Shown here piece after piece: positions 7,333 through 14,838 of a stretch of DNA of 27,612 nucleotides. Under the pieces are notes generated by a model. That model was not told the origin of the DNA. It searched no databases and saw only the letters and a list, made by a program, of their open reading frames with translations. The stretch is taken from the NCBI GenBank assembly GCA_900546085.1, contig URBS01000011.1, positions 1 to 27,612 on the forward strand, read 5' to 3'. Source of the DNA: an uncultured Collinsella sp. (GTDB taxonomy: Bacteria; Actinomycetota; Coriobacteriia; Coriobacteriales; Coriobacteriaceae). A program made the position numbers and the translations under genes. Positions within the stretch are counted from its first letter, which is position 1. Every line of letters starts with the position of its first letter.

Positions 7333-7342
7333 GTGCAACTGC

Positions 7343-7370
7343 AAAGGGCCCCAATGGGGCCCTTTTCTTT
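7343..7370. terminator. Bidirectional terminator between converging genes
   Basis: A perfect 10-bp stem (7343-7352 with 7356-7365), 3-base loop, then TTCTTTT. It closes the secreted-protein gene and, read on the minus strand where the hairpin is again followed by T-rich sequence, the kinase gene. Confidence 0.85.
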
Positions 7371-8749
7371 TAGGTAGCGGAGGCATCGACGACGCCGGTC
7401 GCATTGGCAACCGCGACTATGACGATCATGCATAGGAGCAGCACACCCAATGCCTTGAGCCAAAGTTTCGCGAGTTTCTTGCCGCGATAGCTGTCGAGCA
7501 GTGCGAATCGCCGACGAAGACGGCGCTTATCGAGCAGCGCAAAATGCATAAGCACCATAAGGCCATCGACAAAGAAAAAATACTCGATTATGAGAAGCCA
7601 CGTCGGGTAGCTTTGGTTTGCTCCCGTGGGGTGAAAGACGGCAAAGTGACTTCCGGCAAAGAACACAAGTAGCGAGAAGCAGACGAGCGCATTCCAAATG
7701 CGCCCCAGAGACTCCGGAACGCGAGAGAGCGGACCGCATGCAGCGGAGGCGGCAGGCCTAGGAAGCCCTGCGGGGTTCTGGAGCCCTTGGAGCGTCAACA
7801 CCGTCTCCGAGGCCGGAGTACGGACAGGCGCAGGTGTAGGAGGCCGCACGGGGCGGCTCAGATTGTATGCCGAGCGCGTCGCCCGTCCCAACGCTTCCGC
7901 ACTCGCAAAACGCTTGGCCGGGTCGAGCGCCATCGACATGCAGACGGCATCGGCAAGTGGAGTGGGAATGCCACGCGCCTCGCATTGCTCGCGCATGTCG
8001 AGCCCTGGTTTAGGGTCGACTCCCGTCAAGCAGAAGAACAACAGGGCGCCCAGTGCGTAGACGTCGCTGCGCACACTCGTCTGCCCAAACCCATACTGCT
8101 CGGGCGGCGCATAGGGTCGCGTGCCAAACTTGACGGTGTCGGCATCGGCGCCATCGCGCCATACGCGCGCGATCCCCAAGTCGATAATCACCAGCGACGA
8201 AAACGTCAGGCCCTCATCGAGCGTACAGTTCGCACCCGTCACGATGATATTCGACGGTTTGAGGTCGCGATGGATCACCGGCGCCGACGTCTCCCCCGCC
8301 ATTGCAAAACCGGCATGGAGCTCGCCCACGGCATCGCATAGGGCAGGATACAATTCACGCGCATAATCGGGGGTGGCTCCCAGACGGTCCACCAGCGCCC
8401 TGAGCGTCTCCCCTTCGATGTATTCCATAACCACGTTGAGCTCGTCGCCCACACGATGACAATCGACGATTCTGGGCAGGTGCTCAAAACGCCTGCCTGC
8501 CCGCTGGGCGGCAAACAGACGCCCGTATGCCCCGCCGATTTGAGCCGAAGCATCGATGCGTTTACGGACAAAGGGGCCGAGCGAACCACCGCCGGTTCCT
8601 TCAAAGTACACGAGCTCGGTTGTTTCAACGGACGAGCGCTTAAGTACACGCTCCACGCGATAGCTGTCGTCGCGATCGAGCGACGCCAGATGTTCGGCAA
8701 GCGCTGCGGTCAGCTCGTCATCGGAATATGTTGTGGTCTGAGTATCCAT
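7370..8749 (-). CDS. Membrane-anchored Ser/Thr protein kinase
   Basis: A 459-residue Hanks-type kinase. Kinase domain spans about residues 30-300: probable ATP lysine Lys63 in FVRKRID, catalytic loop HRDLKPSN (160-167), metal motif DLG (190-192, in place of DFG) and activation/P+1 segment FGTRPYAPPEQYG (208-220). A Pro-rich linker follows, then three hydrophobic spans near 355-375, 385-407 and 430-452, so the catalytic domain is cytoplasmic and anchored at the C-terminus. No PASTA repeats, so it does not look like a wall-sensing PknB. The start is uncertain: ATG at 8749 has GGAGG very close; ATGs at 8758/8761 and GTG at 8779 are alternatives. An HTH protein gene lies 98 bases upstream on the same strand and is a plausible partner. 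Confidence 0.85.
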   Translation of the reverse strand: MDTQTTTYSDDELTAALAEHLASLDRDDSYRVERVLKRSSVETTELVYFEGTGGGSLGPFVRKRIDASAQIGGAYGRLFAAQRAGRRFEHLPRIVDCHRVGDELNVVMEYIEGETLRALVDRLGATPDYARELYPALCDAVGELHAGFAMAGETSAPVIHRDLKPSNIIVTGANCTLDEGLTFSSLVIIDLGIARVWRDGADADTVKFGTRPYAPPEQYGFGQTSVRSDVYALGALLFFCLTGVDPKPGLDMREQCEARGIPTPLADAVCMSMALDPAKRFASAEALGRATRSAYNLSRPVRPPTPAPVRTPASETVLTLQGLQNPAGLPRPAASAACGPLSRVPESLGRIWNALVCFSLLVFFAGSHFAVFHPTGANQSYPTWLLIIEYFFFVDGLMVLMHFALLDKRRLRRRFALLDSYRGKKLAKLWLKALGVLLLCMIVIVAVANATGVVDASAT

Positions 8750-8847
8750 AGCCTCCATCATAGCGCAGGGCGCAGACACCCCATGGCATCCGCGCCCCGT
8801 TCGTTTGCATCGTTGTTCGGCAGCTCCGCCGGCTCAGATATCAGCCG

Positions 8848-9270
8848 CTAACTCACCGTCTCCTCGCCAAAGCGATACAGCTCCTCGTTGACCTTTTGGA
8901 GGCTGCACCCGCGATCGATGCAAAAGATGATAATCGCATCACGGCGATCCTTGCAGTTGAGGACGCTTACCCCGGCAGCCGTCAGTGCACGGTTGGCCTC
9001 TTTGAGCGTCAGCGCCATCGCAAAGGCAATCTGCAGCACCTTATTGCGACTCGGGTGACGCGCACCGGTAAAAATCTGATAGCCGAAGGTCTCATTGAGA
9101 TCGGCCATACGAACCACGCGCGAGCGCTCCAAGCCCTTTTCCTGCAGCAGCTGCTTCAGGTAGTCCGAAAGCGACGGGGCGGCAAAGTCGTGCTCCCTGA
9201 TATAGCCATCGATGTTCGGCGCATCGAGAAGCTCATTGAGCAGCTCCTCGGTCAGCTTTTTATCGGGCAT
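8848..9270 (-). CDS. Helix-turn-helix protein upstream of the kinase
   Basis: A 140-residue protein with an XRE-like helical region at about residues 33-90 (SLSDYLKQLLQEKGLERSRV, then a conserved HPSRNKVLQIAFAMAL segment), followed by a short C-terminal domain with DRRDAIIIFCIDRG. It probably binds DNA, or acts as an adaptor for the kinase encoded just downstream. The start is well defined by GGGGGGAGGTG upstream of ATG 9270. Its distance to the kinase start (98 bases) and common strand suggest one operon. I do not recognise a named family beyond the HTH. Confidence 0.7.
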   Translation of the reverse strand: MPDKKLTEELLNELLDAPNIDGYIREHDFAAPSLSDYLKQLLQEKGLERSRVVRMADLNETFGYQIFTGARHPSRNKVLQIAFAMALTLKEANRALTAAGVSVLNCKDRRDAIIIFCIDRGCSLQKVNEELYRFGEETVS

Positions 9271-9303
9271 ACGACTTCACCTCCCCCCAGTGCATGCAAC
9301 ATG

Positions 9304-9747
9304 CTAAAAACCGCTTACATCCGAACGCTCCCAGCTAGCAACCTGGTCAGGAGACACCGTACCCAGCGCCTCGAACTTCCAGGAGCCGCCCGCCTTCAGA
9401 TGATTGGTGTTTGCAAGAGCCGTTCCAACCTGGTTGCCATCGGCATCATACAGAACATACTCAATCTGAATGTAGCTCTTTTCCTTGTCCGTGTTATTGG
9501 TCAGCGTGCCCGTGATCTTATAGGCAAACTGATTGGAGGTGTCTTCAGCCTCGTCAGCAATGGTATACGGTTCTTGCGGTTCTTTTTGCTCCTCAGCCTG
9601 CTGTGTCGCCTCGGCAGGTTTTGCCGAATCGCTCGCAGACGAATCGGTTGAATTGCCACCCATGGAGCCCACGGCACCGACGATAACCAGCACCACGATG
9701 ACGCCTAGGACAATCTTGCCGATCGGCTTCTTTCCCTCTTTTGCCAT
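9304..9747 (-). CDS. FxLYD-domain membrane-anchored protein
   Basis: A 147-residue protein with one N-terminal membrane span (about residues 10-30), a Ser/Glu/Gln-rich spacer to about 60, and a C-terminal beta domain with GTLTNNTDKEKSYIQIEYVL followed by YDADGNQVGTA and LKAGGSWKFEA, the pattern of FxLYD domains. There is no lipobox cysteine, so it is held by the span with the domain outside. Its role is unknown. It lies 33 bases upstream of the HTH-kinase pair on the same strand, so it may belong to the same unit. ATG at 9747 is preceded by GGAAGG, which is buried in a hairpin (9755-9804). Confidence 0.72.
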   Translation of the reverse strand: MAKEGKKPIGKIVLGVIVVLVIVGAVGSMGGNSTDSSASDSAKPAEATQQAEEQKEPQEPYTIADEAEDTSNQFAYKITGTLTNNTDKEKSYIQIEYVLYDADGNQVGTALANTNHLKAGGSWKFEALGTVSPDQVASWERSDVSGF

Positions 9748-9754
9748 TATTCAT

Positions 9755-9804
9755 CCTTCCTACGATCCGGCTACCGTGCCGGCACACAGCACATCGTAGA
9801 AAGG
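9755..9804 (-). promoter_or_regulatory. Hairpin covering the ribosome site of the FxLYD gene
   Basis: Bases 9755-9766 pair with 9793-9804 (11 of 12), with an inner CCGG/CCGG match. In minus-strand RNA the GGAAGG ribosome site of the FxLYD gene lies in one arm, so folding would hide it. This may be a translational switch; no ligand class is recognised. Confidence 0.45.
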
Positions 9805-9911
9805 ATTGAACTTGAATTCATTAGCTGAGGGCTAAGGTTGCGGTAAACGGCCAATGCAGTTATCCGAACGCCGAGCAAACGCACTTTGCACGACCGTCTG
9901 CTGGCTGTGTA

Positions 9912-10235
9912 TCAACCCAACGTGACGGATTCCCCGGTAAAGGTACTCGCAAGCAACAGGATAAAGAAAACTAAATAGCTGATGCTCAATAGGTAGGCGA
10001 CGACTAGAAAGATGGTCCATCCAACATTGGTCTTACCATCGGCACGACGTTGCTCGCGAGAACGGCACAGCCAGACCGTCACGCCAATGGCCACAATCAG
10101 CAGCACGAGCGCCGCCGCGGCCAACCCGGCAAGCGCAAACATCACGCCAATGCTCACAGCGATGACCGGAAGCAGCAGCAAACCGCACCCGCATCCACCC
10201 GGACTATATACGGCAGACTGTCGGCGTCGCTTCAT
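9912..10235 (-). CDS. Small hypothetical membrane protein
   Basis: A 107-residue protein starting MKRRRQSAVYSPGGCGCG, with two adjacent hydrophobic spans at about residues 18-55, a basic loop (CRSREQRRADGKTN), and a third span at about 72-95. The cytoplasmic or extracellular partner is unknown and no family is recognised. ATG at 10235 is chosen for the GGGGGTGG upstream. A GTG at 10265 in frame would overlap the higA stop (TAGTG) and add 10 residues, which would make it translationally coupled to the toxin-antitoxin module. Confidence 0.6.
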   Translation of the reverse strand: MKRRRQSAVYSPGGCGCGLLLLPVIAVSIGVMFALAGLAAAALVLLIVAIGVTVWLCRSREQRRADGKTNVGWTIFLVVAYLLSISYLVFFILLLASTFTGESVTLG

Positions 10236-10264
10236 CGCCGCGCCACCCCCATCATCTCTGAGCA

Positions 10265-10606
10265 CTACAGTGCGATGGCCTGCTGAACAGGAACGATCTT
10301 ATCGAGTTCCGGTTCGATCCGCCTTTTCTCGGCCTCAAGGTCAAACGCCATCTGAGCGCGCAGCCAATAACCATCCGTCAGGCCAAAATAACGGCAAAGA
10401 CGGAGGTCGGTGTCGGCCGTCACGCGACGTTTTCCCAAGACAATCTGCCCGATACGCTGAGCCGGAATCCCGGTCTCTTTCGCAAGGCGATATTGAGAAA
10501 TGCCCATGGGAACAAGAAACTCCTCTTTGAGAAGCTCACCAGGAGTCACTGGCGACAGCAAATCGGCCGAGGTCTCATCACTTGTGATAATCGACGATTT
10601 CGACAT
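10265..10606 (-). CDS. higA: HigA-family antitoxin
   Basis: A 113-residue XRE-family HTH protein: VTPGELLKEEFLVPMGISQY then RLAKETGIPAQRIGQIVLGK and the LCRYFGLTDGYWLRAQ helix, the standard HigA/VapI addiction-module arrangement. It should neutralise the HigB toxin encoded just upstream and repress their shared promoter. ATG at 10606 (MSKSSIITSDE) is preferred to 10681 because GGAGATGG precedes it. It overlaps the toxin gene by 29 bases, typical of HigBA operons with the toxin first. Confidence 0.88.
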   Translation of the reverse strand: MSKSSIITSDETSADLLSPVTPGELLKEEFLVPMGISQYRLAKETGIPAQRIGQIVLGKRRVTADTDLRLCRYFGLTDGYWLRAQMAFDLEAEKRRIEPELDKIVPVQQAIAL

Positions 10607-10859
10607 TCCAAGCCATCTCCTGTCTCCACTCAAAACAGACCCGATAGCGCTCGTTAACACGGATGCTATATTGCCCGGCACGATCGCCCTTCAAAGCTTC
10701 CAGGCGGTTGCCCGGTGGAACGCGAAGATCATCAAGCGAAGCACAAACCTGCAGTTGGCGAATCTTCCTCAACGCAACACGCTCAAAGGGCACGAACTTC
10801 CTGACCCGCACACCCATGGCAAAGCGTTCGGTATCCTCATCTTTATACGATGCAATCAT
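10578..10859 (-). CDS. higB: HigB-family mRNA-interferase toxin
   Basis: A 93-residue RelE/HigB-fold toxin of usual length. Motifs include RFVPFERVALRKIRQL-like sequence (here KFVPFERVALRKIRQL), LEALKGDRAGQYSIRVNERY and the C-terminal EWRQEMAWNVEIVDYHK. It would cleave mRNA at the ribosome when free of HigA. It is the first gene of the pair. Promoter-like TTGACG (minus strand 10886-10881) and TACTAT (10863-10858) are 17 bases apart, but the latter overlaps the ATG. A second TATAAT lies at 10916-10911. A 13-base palindrome between them (10871-10883) is the likely HigA operator. Confidence 0.88.
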   Translation of the reverse strand: MIASYKDEDTERFAMGVRVRKFVPFERVALRKIRQLQVCASLDDLRVPPGNRLEALKGDRAGQYSIRVNERYRVCFEWRQEMAWNVEIVDYHK

Positions 10860-10870
10860 AGTATCGCCTT

Positions 10871-10883
10871 ACGTTAGTAACGT
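10871..10883. promoter_or_regulatory. Probable HigA operator
   Basis: ACGTTAGTAACGT is a perfect 6+1+6 palindrome inside the higBA promoter region. A second palindrome AAACGTTT (10885-10892) is adjacent. Autorepression of HigBA by antitoxin at such sites is standard for the family. Confidence 0.6.
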
Positions 10884-10961
10884 CAAACGTTTCTATAGAC
10901 TTACATCTCTATTATATCGTACGTTTGTTCGTATTTTCTAGAACAAATAGTCCTTCACGCC

Positions 10962-12149
10962 TTAGTCAAGCAAAAGCAATCGCTTGTAGACATCAAGGCC
11001 TTTGAGAAGAATCTCCTCGTCAAAGAGCATGGTATCGGTATGCAGAGCGCTTGTTGCATAGGCTGGGCAGCCATCAGCGTCGATCGGGTTTTCTTGTCCC
11101 TCCGGCACGCCCGTACCCAGGAGGAAGAACACACCTGGCAGATGGCGCTGATAGAAAGCGAAGTCCTCGGCAATCAGCAAAGGCTCATCCACGAGTTGCA
11201 GCTCGGACAAGACAGGCGCAATGTGGGCGAACAGCTCGGGGTCGTTATCGACCGGCGGATAGCCCTCGGCAAAATCGAGGTCATATGTGCAGCCCGTTGC
11301 GACGCAGGCATCGTCCAGCACGCGGCGCACGCCCTCGCGCGCGCGGTCGAACATGTCGTCCGTAAACACACGTAGGCTGCCGGCAACATGGGCCTCCCCC
11401 GCCACCGCATTGCAGACGGTGCCGGCCTGCAGCAGGCCGAACTTACCAATGCAGGGCTCGTCGACACCCAACTCGTCCATGAGCTCGCGCTCGGAAACCA
11501 AGAACTTGGCAGCCGCCAGCGCCGCATCGTGCGACTCCTCGACCGGAACGCCATAGGTCTTAGCGATATGGATGCTCGTGCCATGGATATGAATGTGTGT
11601 CTCACTCGAACGCGCCAGCAACGGACCGGAGCAGCTCGCCAACGTGCCGGCGGGCAGATCGGGCCACACGTGGAAGCCGAAGATGCGATCCACCCCGTAG
11701 CGCTCGAACACGCCGCTCTCGCACACCGTCTTGGCACCACCAGTCGTCTCCTCGGCCGGCTGAAACACAAAGAGCACATTGCGCTTAATGGCGCCCGGCT
11801 GCTCACGGATCGTACGGTCGACAAAGGTTGCCGCCGAAAGCGCCATGGCCATGTGTCCATCGTGCCCGCAAGCATGCATCTTGCCGGGATGGGTCGAAGC
11901 GAACGCTGCCCCCGTTGCCTCGGCAATGGGCAGCGCATCCATATCGGCGCGAATCGCCGTGGCATGCGCGGCGCCAACGCCAGCGTCGAAGAAAGCGCAG
12001 ACGCAGCCGGGGCACGGATGGATCACATCGCAGGTGAGCGGTGCCAACACGCCCTCGATATAGGCGATCGTCTGCGGAAGATCGAAGTCGAGCTCCGGGA
12101 TCCTGTGCAAGTCGCGGCGGTAGCGACGGAGTTCTTGGAGCTCGGCCAT
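10962..12149 (-). CDS. M20D amidohydrolase, candidate N-acetyl-diaminopimelate deacetylase
   Basis: A 395-residue metallopeptidase of the M20D group. Metal-site motifs are visible: RADMDALPI, MHACGHDGH and FQPAEET. The dimerisation-domain histidine is kept in an altered HIHGTSIHIA segment (often GKGGH). It is divergently placed 150 bases from the lysine riboswitch and the lysA-dapA/dapB/dapH genes. dapH is the N-acetyl branch enzyme, so a deacetylase is required; this protein is the natural candidate (B. subtilis DapL type). The second M20 protein at 17767 could do it instead, and general N-acyl-amino-acid hydrolase activity is also possible. ATG 12149 follows AAAGGA. Confidence 0.72.
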   Translation of the reverse strand: MAELQELRRYRRDLHRIPELDFDLPQTIAYIEGVLAPLTCDVIHPCPGCVCAFFDAGVGAAHATAIRADMDALPIAEATGAAFASTHPGKMHACGHDGHMAMALSAATFVDRTIREQPGAIKRNVLFVFQPAEETTGGAKTVCESGVFERYGVDRIFGFHVWPDLPAGTLASCSGPLLARSSETHIHIHGTSIHIAKTYGVPVEESHDAALAAAKFLVSERELMDELGVDEPCIGKFGLLQAGTVCNAVAGEAHVAGSLRVFTDDMFDRAREGVRRVLDDACVATGCTYDLDFAEGYPPVDNDPELFAHIAPVLSELQLVDEPLLIAEDFAFYQRHLPGVFFLLGTGVPEGQENPIDADGCPAYATSALHTDTMLFDEEILLKGLDVYKRLLLLD

Positions 12150-12255
12150 ATTGGTTCCTTTCGTAGGTGCGCGTCGGCTGCTATCTATTGTGCCGCAAGA
12201 TTGCTACACCCTTATTTCCAGCATATCCCTGCATTTTTTAAACGTTATATACGAA

Positions 12256-12279
12256 TACTCTTGTTTGGTAAAGTGCAAC
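12256..12279 (+). promoter_or_regulatory. Promoter-region motif shared with ppc
   Basis: This 24-base stretch matches 22180-22203 upstream of ppc at 20 of 24 positions. It includes TTGTTT (12261-12266), which is 17 bases before TAGGGT (12284-12289), a reasonable promoter giving a start near the riboswitch's first base. The core GGTAAAGTGCAA may be a regulator site rather than promoter sequence. Confidence 0.5.
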
Positions 12280-12298
12280 GTGGTAGGGTCGTTACCAC

Positions 12299-12459
12299 TT
12301 GATAGAGGCGCGGGCACGAAGAGCCGCGGGCGAGCCGGCAGGCTTTGACCCCGCGGGGAGGCGAAACCCGCCGAACTGGGTTTTTCGGGCACGAACAGCC
12401 TGGTGGGCCTGCGGGAAACACCCGCAGGACTGTCTGCAGCAATGCGGGAGCGCTATCCG
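12299..12459 (+). ncRNA. Lysine riboswitch (L-box)
   Basis: Conserved L-box elements appear in order: GATAGAGGCGCG (12301-12312), AAGAG (12319-12323), GGGGAGGCGAAACCCGCCGAA (to about 12375; compare GGGGAGCGUCGCCGAAG of the B. subtilis element), CTGTC and finally GGGAGCGCTATC. The closing stem P1 is 12301-12305 with 12453-12457. It should bind lysine and lower expression of the lysA-dapA, dapB and dapH genes that follow. No U-run terminator follows, so control is probably translational. Confidence 0.9.
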
Positions 12460-12515
12460 GACATTGGGTCCACGCTATGCGGATTCGATGCGCAGGTAGC
12501 GCCGTCTGGATAGCG
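12451..12515 (+). promoter_or_regulatory. Riboswitch expression platform hairpin
   Basis: Bases 12451-12462 pair with 12504-12515 (12 bp, one G-U). The left arm overlaps the 3' strand of riboswitch P1, so the two structures exclude each other. The right arm ends at the ribosome site GAGG (12515-12518). Which state exposes the site is not obvious from sequence. Confidence 0.6.
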
Positions 12516-12528
12516 AGGTTTACGGGAC

Positions 12529-14838
12529 ATGTCATTGACTCCCAACGAGGCATATGCGGCCAAGCAGCCGTTTGTGGACAAGGAGACGCTCGAGCATATC
12601 GTCGAGCAGTTCCCCACGCCGTTTCATCTATACGACGAGGCGGGCATCCGCCGCAACATGCAAGAAGTGCGCGACGCCTTTGCATGGAACCCGGGCTTTA
12701 AGGAATACTTTGCCGTCAAGGCCAACCCCAACCCGGCACTCATCTCCATTCTCAACGAATACGGCTGCGGCTGCGATTGCTCGAGCTATACCGAGCTCAT
12801 GATCGCCCGCTCGCTGGGCATCACCGGACACGACATCATGTTCTCGTCCAACGACACACCGGCGGCGGACTTTGAGCTCGCCGACAAGCTGGGTGCCATC
12901 GTCAACTTTGACGACATCAGCCACATCGAGTTCTTTGAGCGCGTTGCGGGACCCATCCCCAAGACGGTCAGCTGCCGCTTTAATCCGGGCGGCCTATTCC
13001 AGCTCTCCAACGGCATCATGGATAACCCCGGCGACTCCAAATACGGCATGACCACCGAGCAGCTCTTCGAGGCCTTCCGCATGCTCAAGGCCAAGGGCGC
13101 CGAGGACTTTGGCATCCACGCATTCCTTGCCAGCAACACCGTCACCAACGACTACTACCCCAAGCTTGCGCGCATCCTCTTTGAGCTTGCCGTGCGCCTG
13201 GAGCGTGAAACGGGCGCACATGTCGCCTTTATCAATCTGTCCGGCGGTGTGGGTATCCCCTACCTGCCCGAGCAGCAGGCTAACGACATCCGTGCCATCG
13301 GCGAGGGCGTACACGCGGCCTACGACGAGATCTTGGTTCCCGCCGGCATGGGCGATGTGGCGATTTGCACCGAGATGGGTCGCTTTATGATGGGCCCCTA
13401 CGGCTGCCTGGTGACCAAGGCCATCCACGAAAAGCAGATCTACAAGGACTATATCGGCGTGGACGCAAGCGCCGTCGATCTGATCCGTCCTGCCATGTAT
13501 GGCGCTTACCACCACATTACGGTGATGGGACAGCCGGGTGGCGCCGACAAGACCGCAGCACCCGTTACGGACACCTACGACATCACGGGCAATCTGTGTG
13601 AGAACAATGACAAGTTCGCCATTGATCGCGAGTTGCCGCATATCGACATGGGCGACCTGCTCGTGATCCACGATACCGGCGCGCATGGCTACTCCATGGG
13701 CTACAACTACAACGGCCGTCTGCGCTCCGCCGAGGTGCTGCTGCGCCCCGATGGCTCGGCCGACCTCATCCGCCGTGCTGAGCGCCCGGGCGATTACTTT
13801 GCCACGCTCGACGTGCTGCCTAGCGGCCGAGAGCTGCTGGCCAAGTCGCGCGCCGAAAGTGCCCGCCGTCGCGCCCAGGACGAGCGTCTGGCCGTCGCCG
13901 CTCAGTGGAACAAACGCATCCAGATCGCGGAAGCGAAGGAGAAGAACATGGATATCCGCAACCTCGAGGGTTCGATCGTCGCCCTCGTCACGCCGTTTAA
14001 AAAGGACGGAAGCGTCGACTTTGACGCGCTCGAGCGCCTTATCGATTTCCACCTGCAAAACGGTACCGACGCCATCCTCACCCTGGGCACCACCGGCGAG
14101 AGCGCCACGATGACTGACGATGAGGACAACTCCGTTGTCGCCGCGGTGGTCAAGCAGGTTGCAGGCCGTGTCCCCGTCATCGCCGGCTCGGGCTCCAACT
14201 CCACGCAGACCATGCTCACCAAGTCGCTCACCTATCAGGGCCTGGGCGCCGACGGCCTGCTGCTCATTACCCCCTACTACAACAAGTCCAACGAGGAGGG
14301 CATCTACCAGCACTTTAAGACCGTTGCCGATGCCGTAGATATCCCCTGCATCCTGTACAACATCCCCGGCCGCTGCGGCTGCGGCATCAGCGAGCGCAAC
14401 GTAGAGCGCTTGGCCGCGCACCCCAACATCATGGGTATTAAAGAAGCCTCGGGCAACGTCGCCTACGCGGCCAAGATCGCCCACCTGCTGTCCGATGACT
14501 TCCGCATGTACTCGGGCGAGGACGCCCTCACCGTGCCGCTCATGAGCCTGGGCGCCTCGGGCACCATCAGTGTGTGGGCCGATGTTCAGCCGCAGCTCGT
14601 GCACGACATGTGCCGCGCCTATCTGGACGGCGACGTAGCGCGCGCCCGCGATATCCAGATTGCCGGCCAGCCGCTCATCAATGCCCTCTTTAGCGAGGTC
14701 AACCCCATCCCAGTTAAGGAAGCGCTCGCCCAGATGGGTATGATCGAGGCAAACTACCGCATGCCGCTGTGCCCCATGGCCAACGACACGCGAGCCGCAC
14801 TTACCGATGCTCTGAAGGGAGCTGGTCTGCTTGATTAA
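12529..14838 (+). CDS. Fused diaminopimelate decarboxylase / dihydrodipicolinate synthase (LysA-DapA)
   Basis: One 769-residue reading frame encodes two enzymes. Residues 1 to about 450 are a fold-III PLP decarboxylase: PLP lysine Lys64 in YFAVKANPNP, SGGVGIPY, EMGRF, and HDTGAHGYSMGYNYNGRLRS near the C-terminal sheet; it makes lysine from meso-DAP. From Met474 (base 13948) follows a complete DapA of about 296 residues: TLGTTGE (Thr48/Thr49 of that part), Tyr137 in LYNIPGRCG and Schiff-base Lys165 in GIKEASGN; it condenses pyruvate with aspartate semialdehyde. The junction encodes KEKNMDIRNLEG, and GGAGAAGAAC before ATG 13948 is a good ribosome site, so free DapA may also be made. The first and last pathway steps thus sit in one frame under the lysine riboswitch. 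A sequencing error removing a lysA stop is the main alternative. Confidence 0.88.
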   Translation: MSLTPNEAYAAKQPFVDKETLEHIVEQFPTPFHLYDEAGIRRNMQEVRDAFAWNPGFKEYFAVKANPNPALISILNEYGCGCDCSSYTELMIARSLGITGHDIMFSSNDTPAADFELADKLGAIVNFDDISHIEFFERVAGPIPKTVSCRFNPGGLFQLSNGIMDNPGDSKYGMTTEQLFEAFRMLKAKGAEDFGIHAFLASNTVTNDYYPKLARILFELAVRLERETGAHVAFINLSGGVGIPYLPEQQANDIRAIGEGVHAAYDEILVPAGMGDVAICTEMGRFMMGPYGCLVTKAIHEKQIYKDYIGVDASAVDLIRPAMYGAYHHITVMGQPGGADKTAAPVTDTYDITGNLCENNDKFAIDRELPHIDMGDLLVIHDTGAHGYSMGYNYNGRLRSAEVLLRPDGSADLIRRAERPGDYFATLDVLPSGRELLAKSRAESARRRAQDERLAVAAQWNKRIQIAEAKEKNMDIRNLEGSIVALVTPFKKDGSVDFDALERLIDFHLQNGTDAILTLGTTGESATMTDDEDNSVVAAVVKQVAGRVPVIAGSGSNSTQTMLTKSLTYQGLGADGLLLITPYYNKSNEEGIYQHFKTVADAVDIPCILYNIPGRCGCGISERNVERLAAHPNIMGIKEASGNVAYAAKIAHLLSDDFRMYSGEDALTVPLMSLGASGTISVWADVQPQLVHDMCRAYLDGDVARARDIQIAGQPLINALFSEVNPIPVKEALAQMGMIEANYRMPLCPMANDTRAALTDALKGAGLLD
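13937..13950 (+). promoter_or_regulatory. Internal ribosome site for separate DapA
   Basis: AAGGAGAAGAACATG inside the fused frame places a strong Shine-Dalgarno sequence 6-7 bases ahead of Met474. The four linker codons (AAG GAG AAG AAC) double as the ribosome site. It would allow DapA without LysA. Confidence 0.65.

Noticed and set aside
7800..7830. Kinase as pseudokinase because of DLG in place of DFG
   Set aside because: DLG keeps the metal-binding aspartate and is common in bacterial kinases; HRDLKPSN and the beta-3 lysine are intact.
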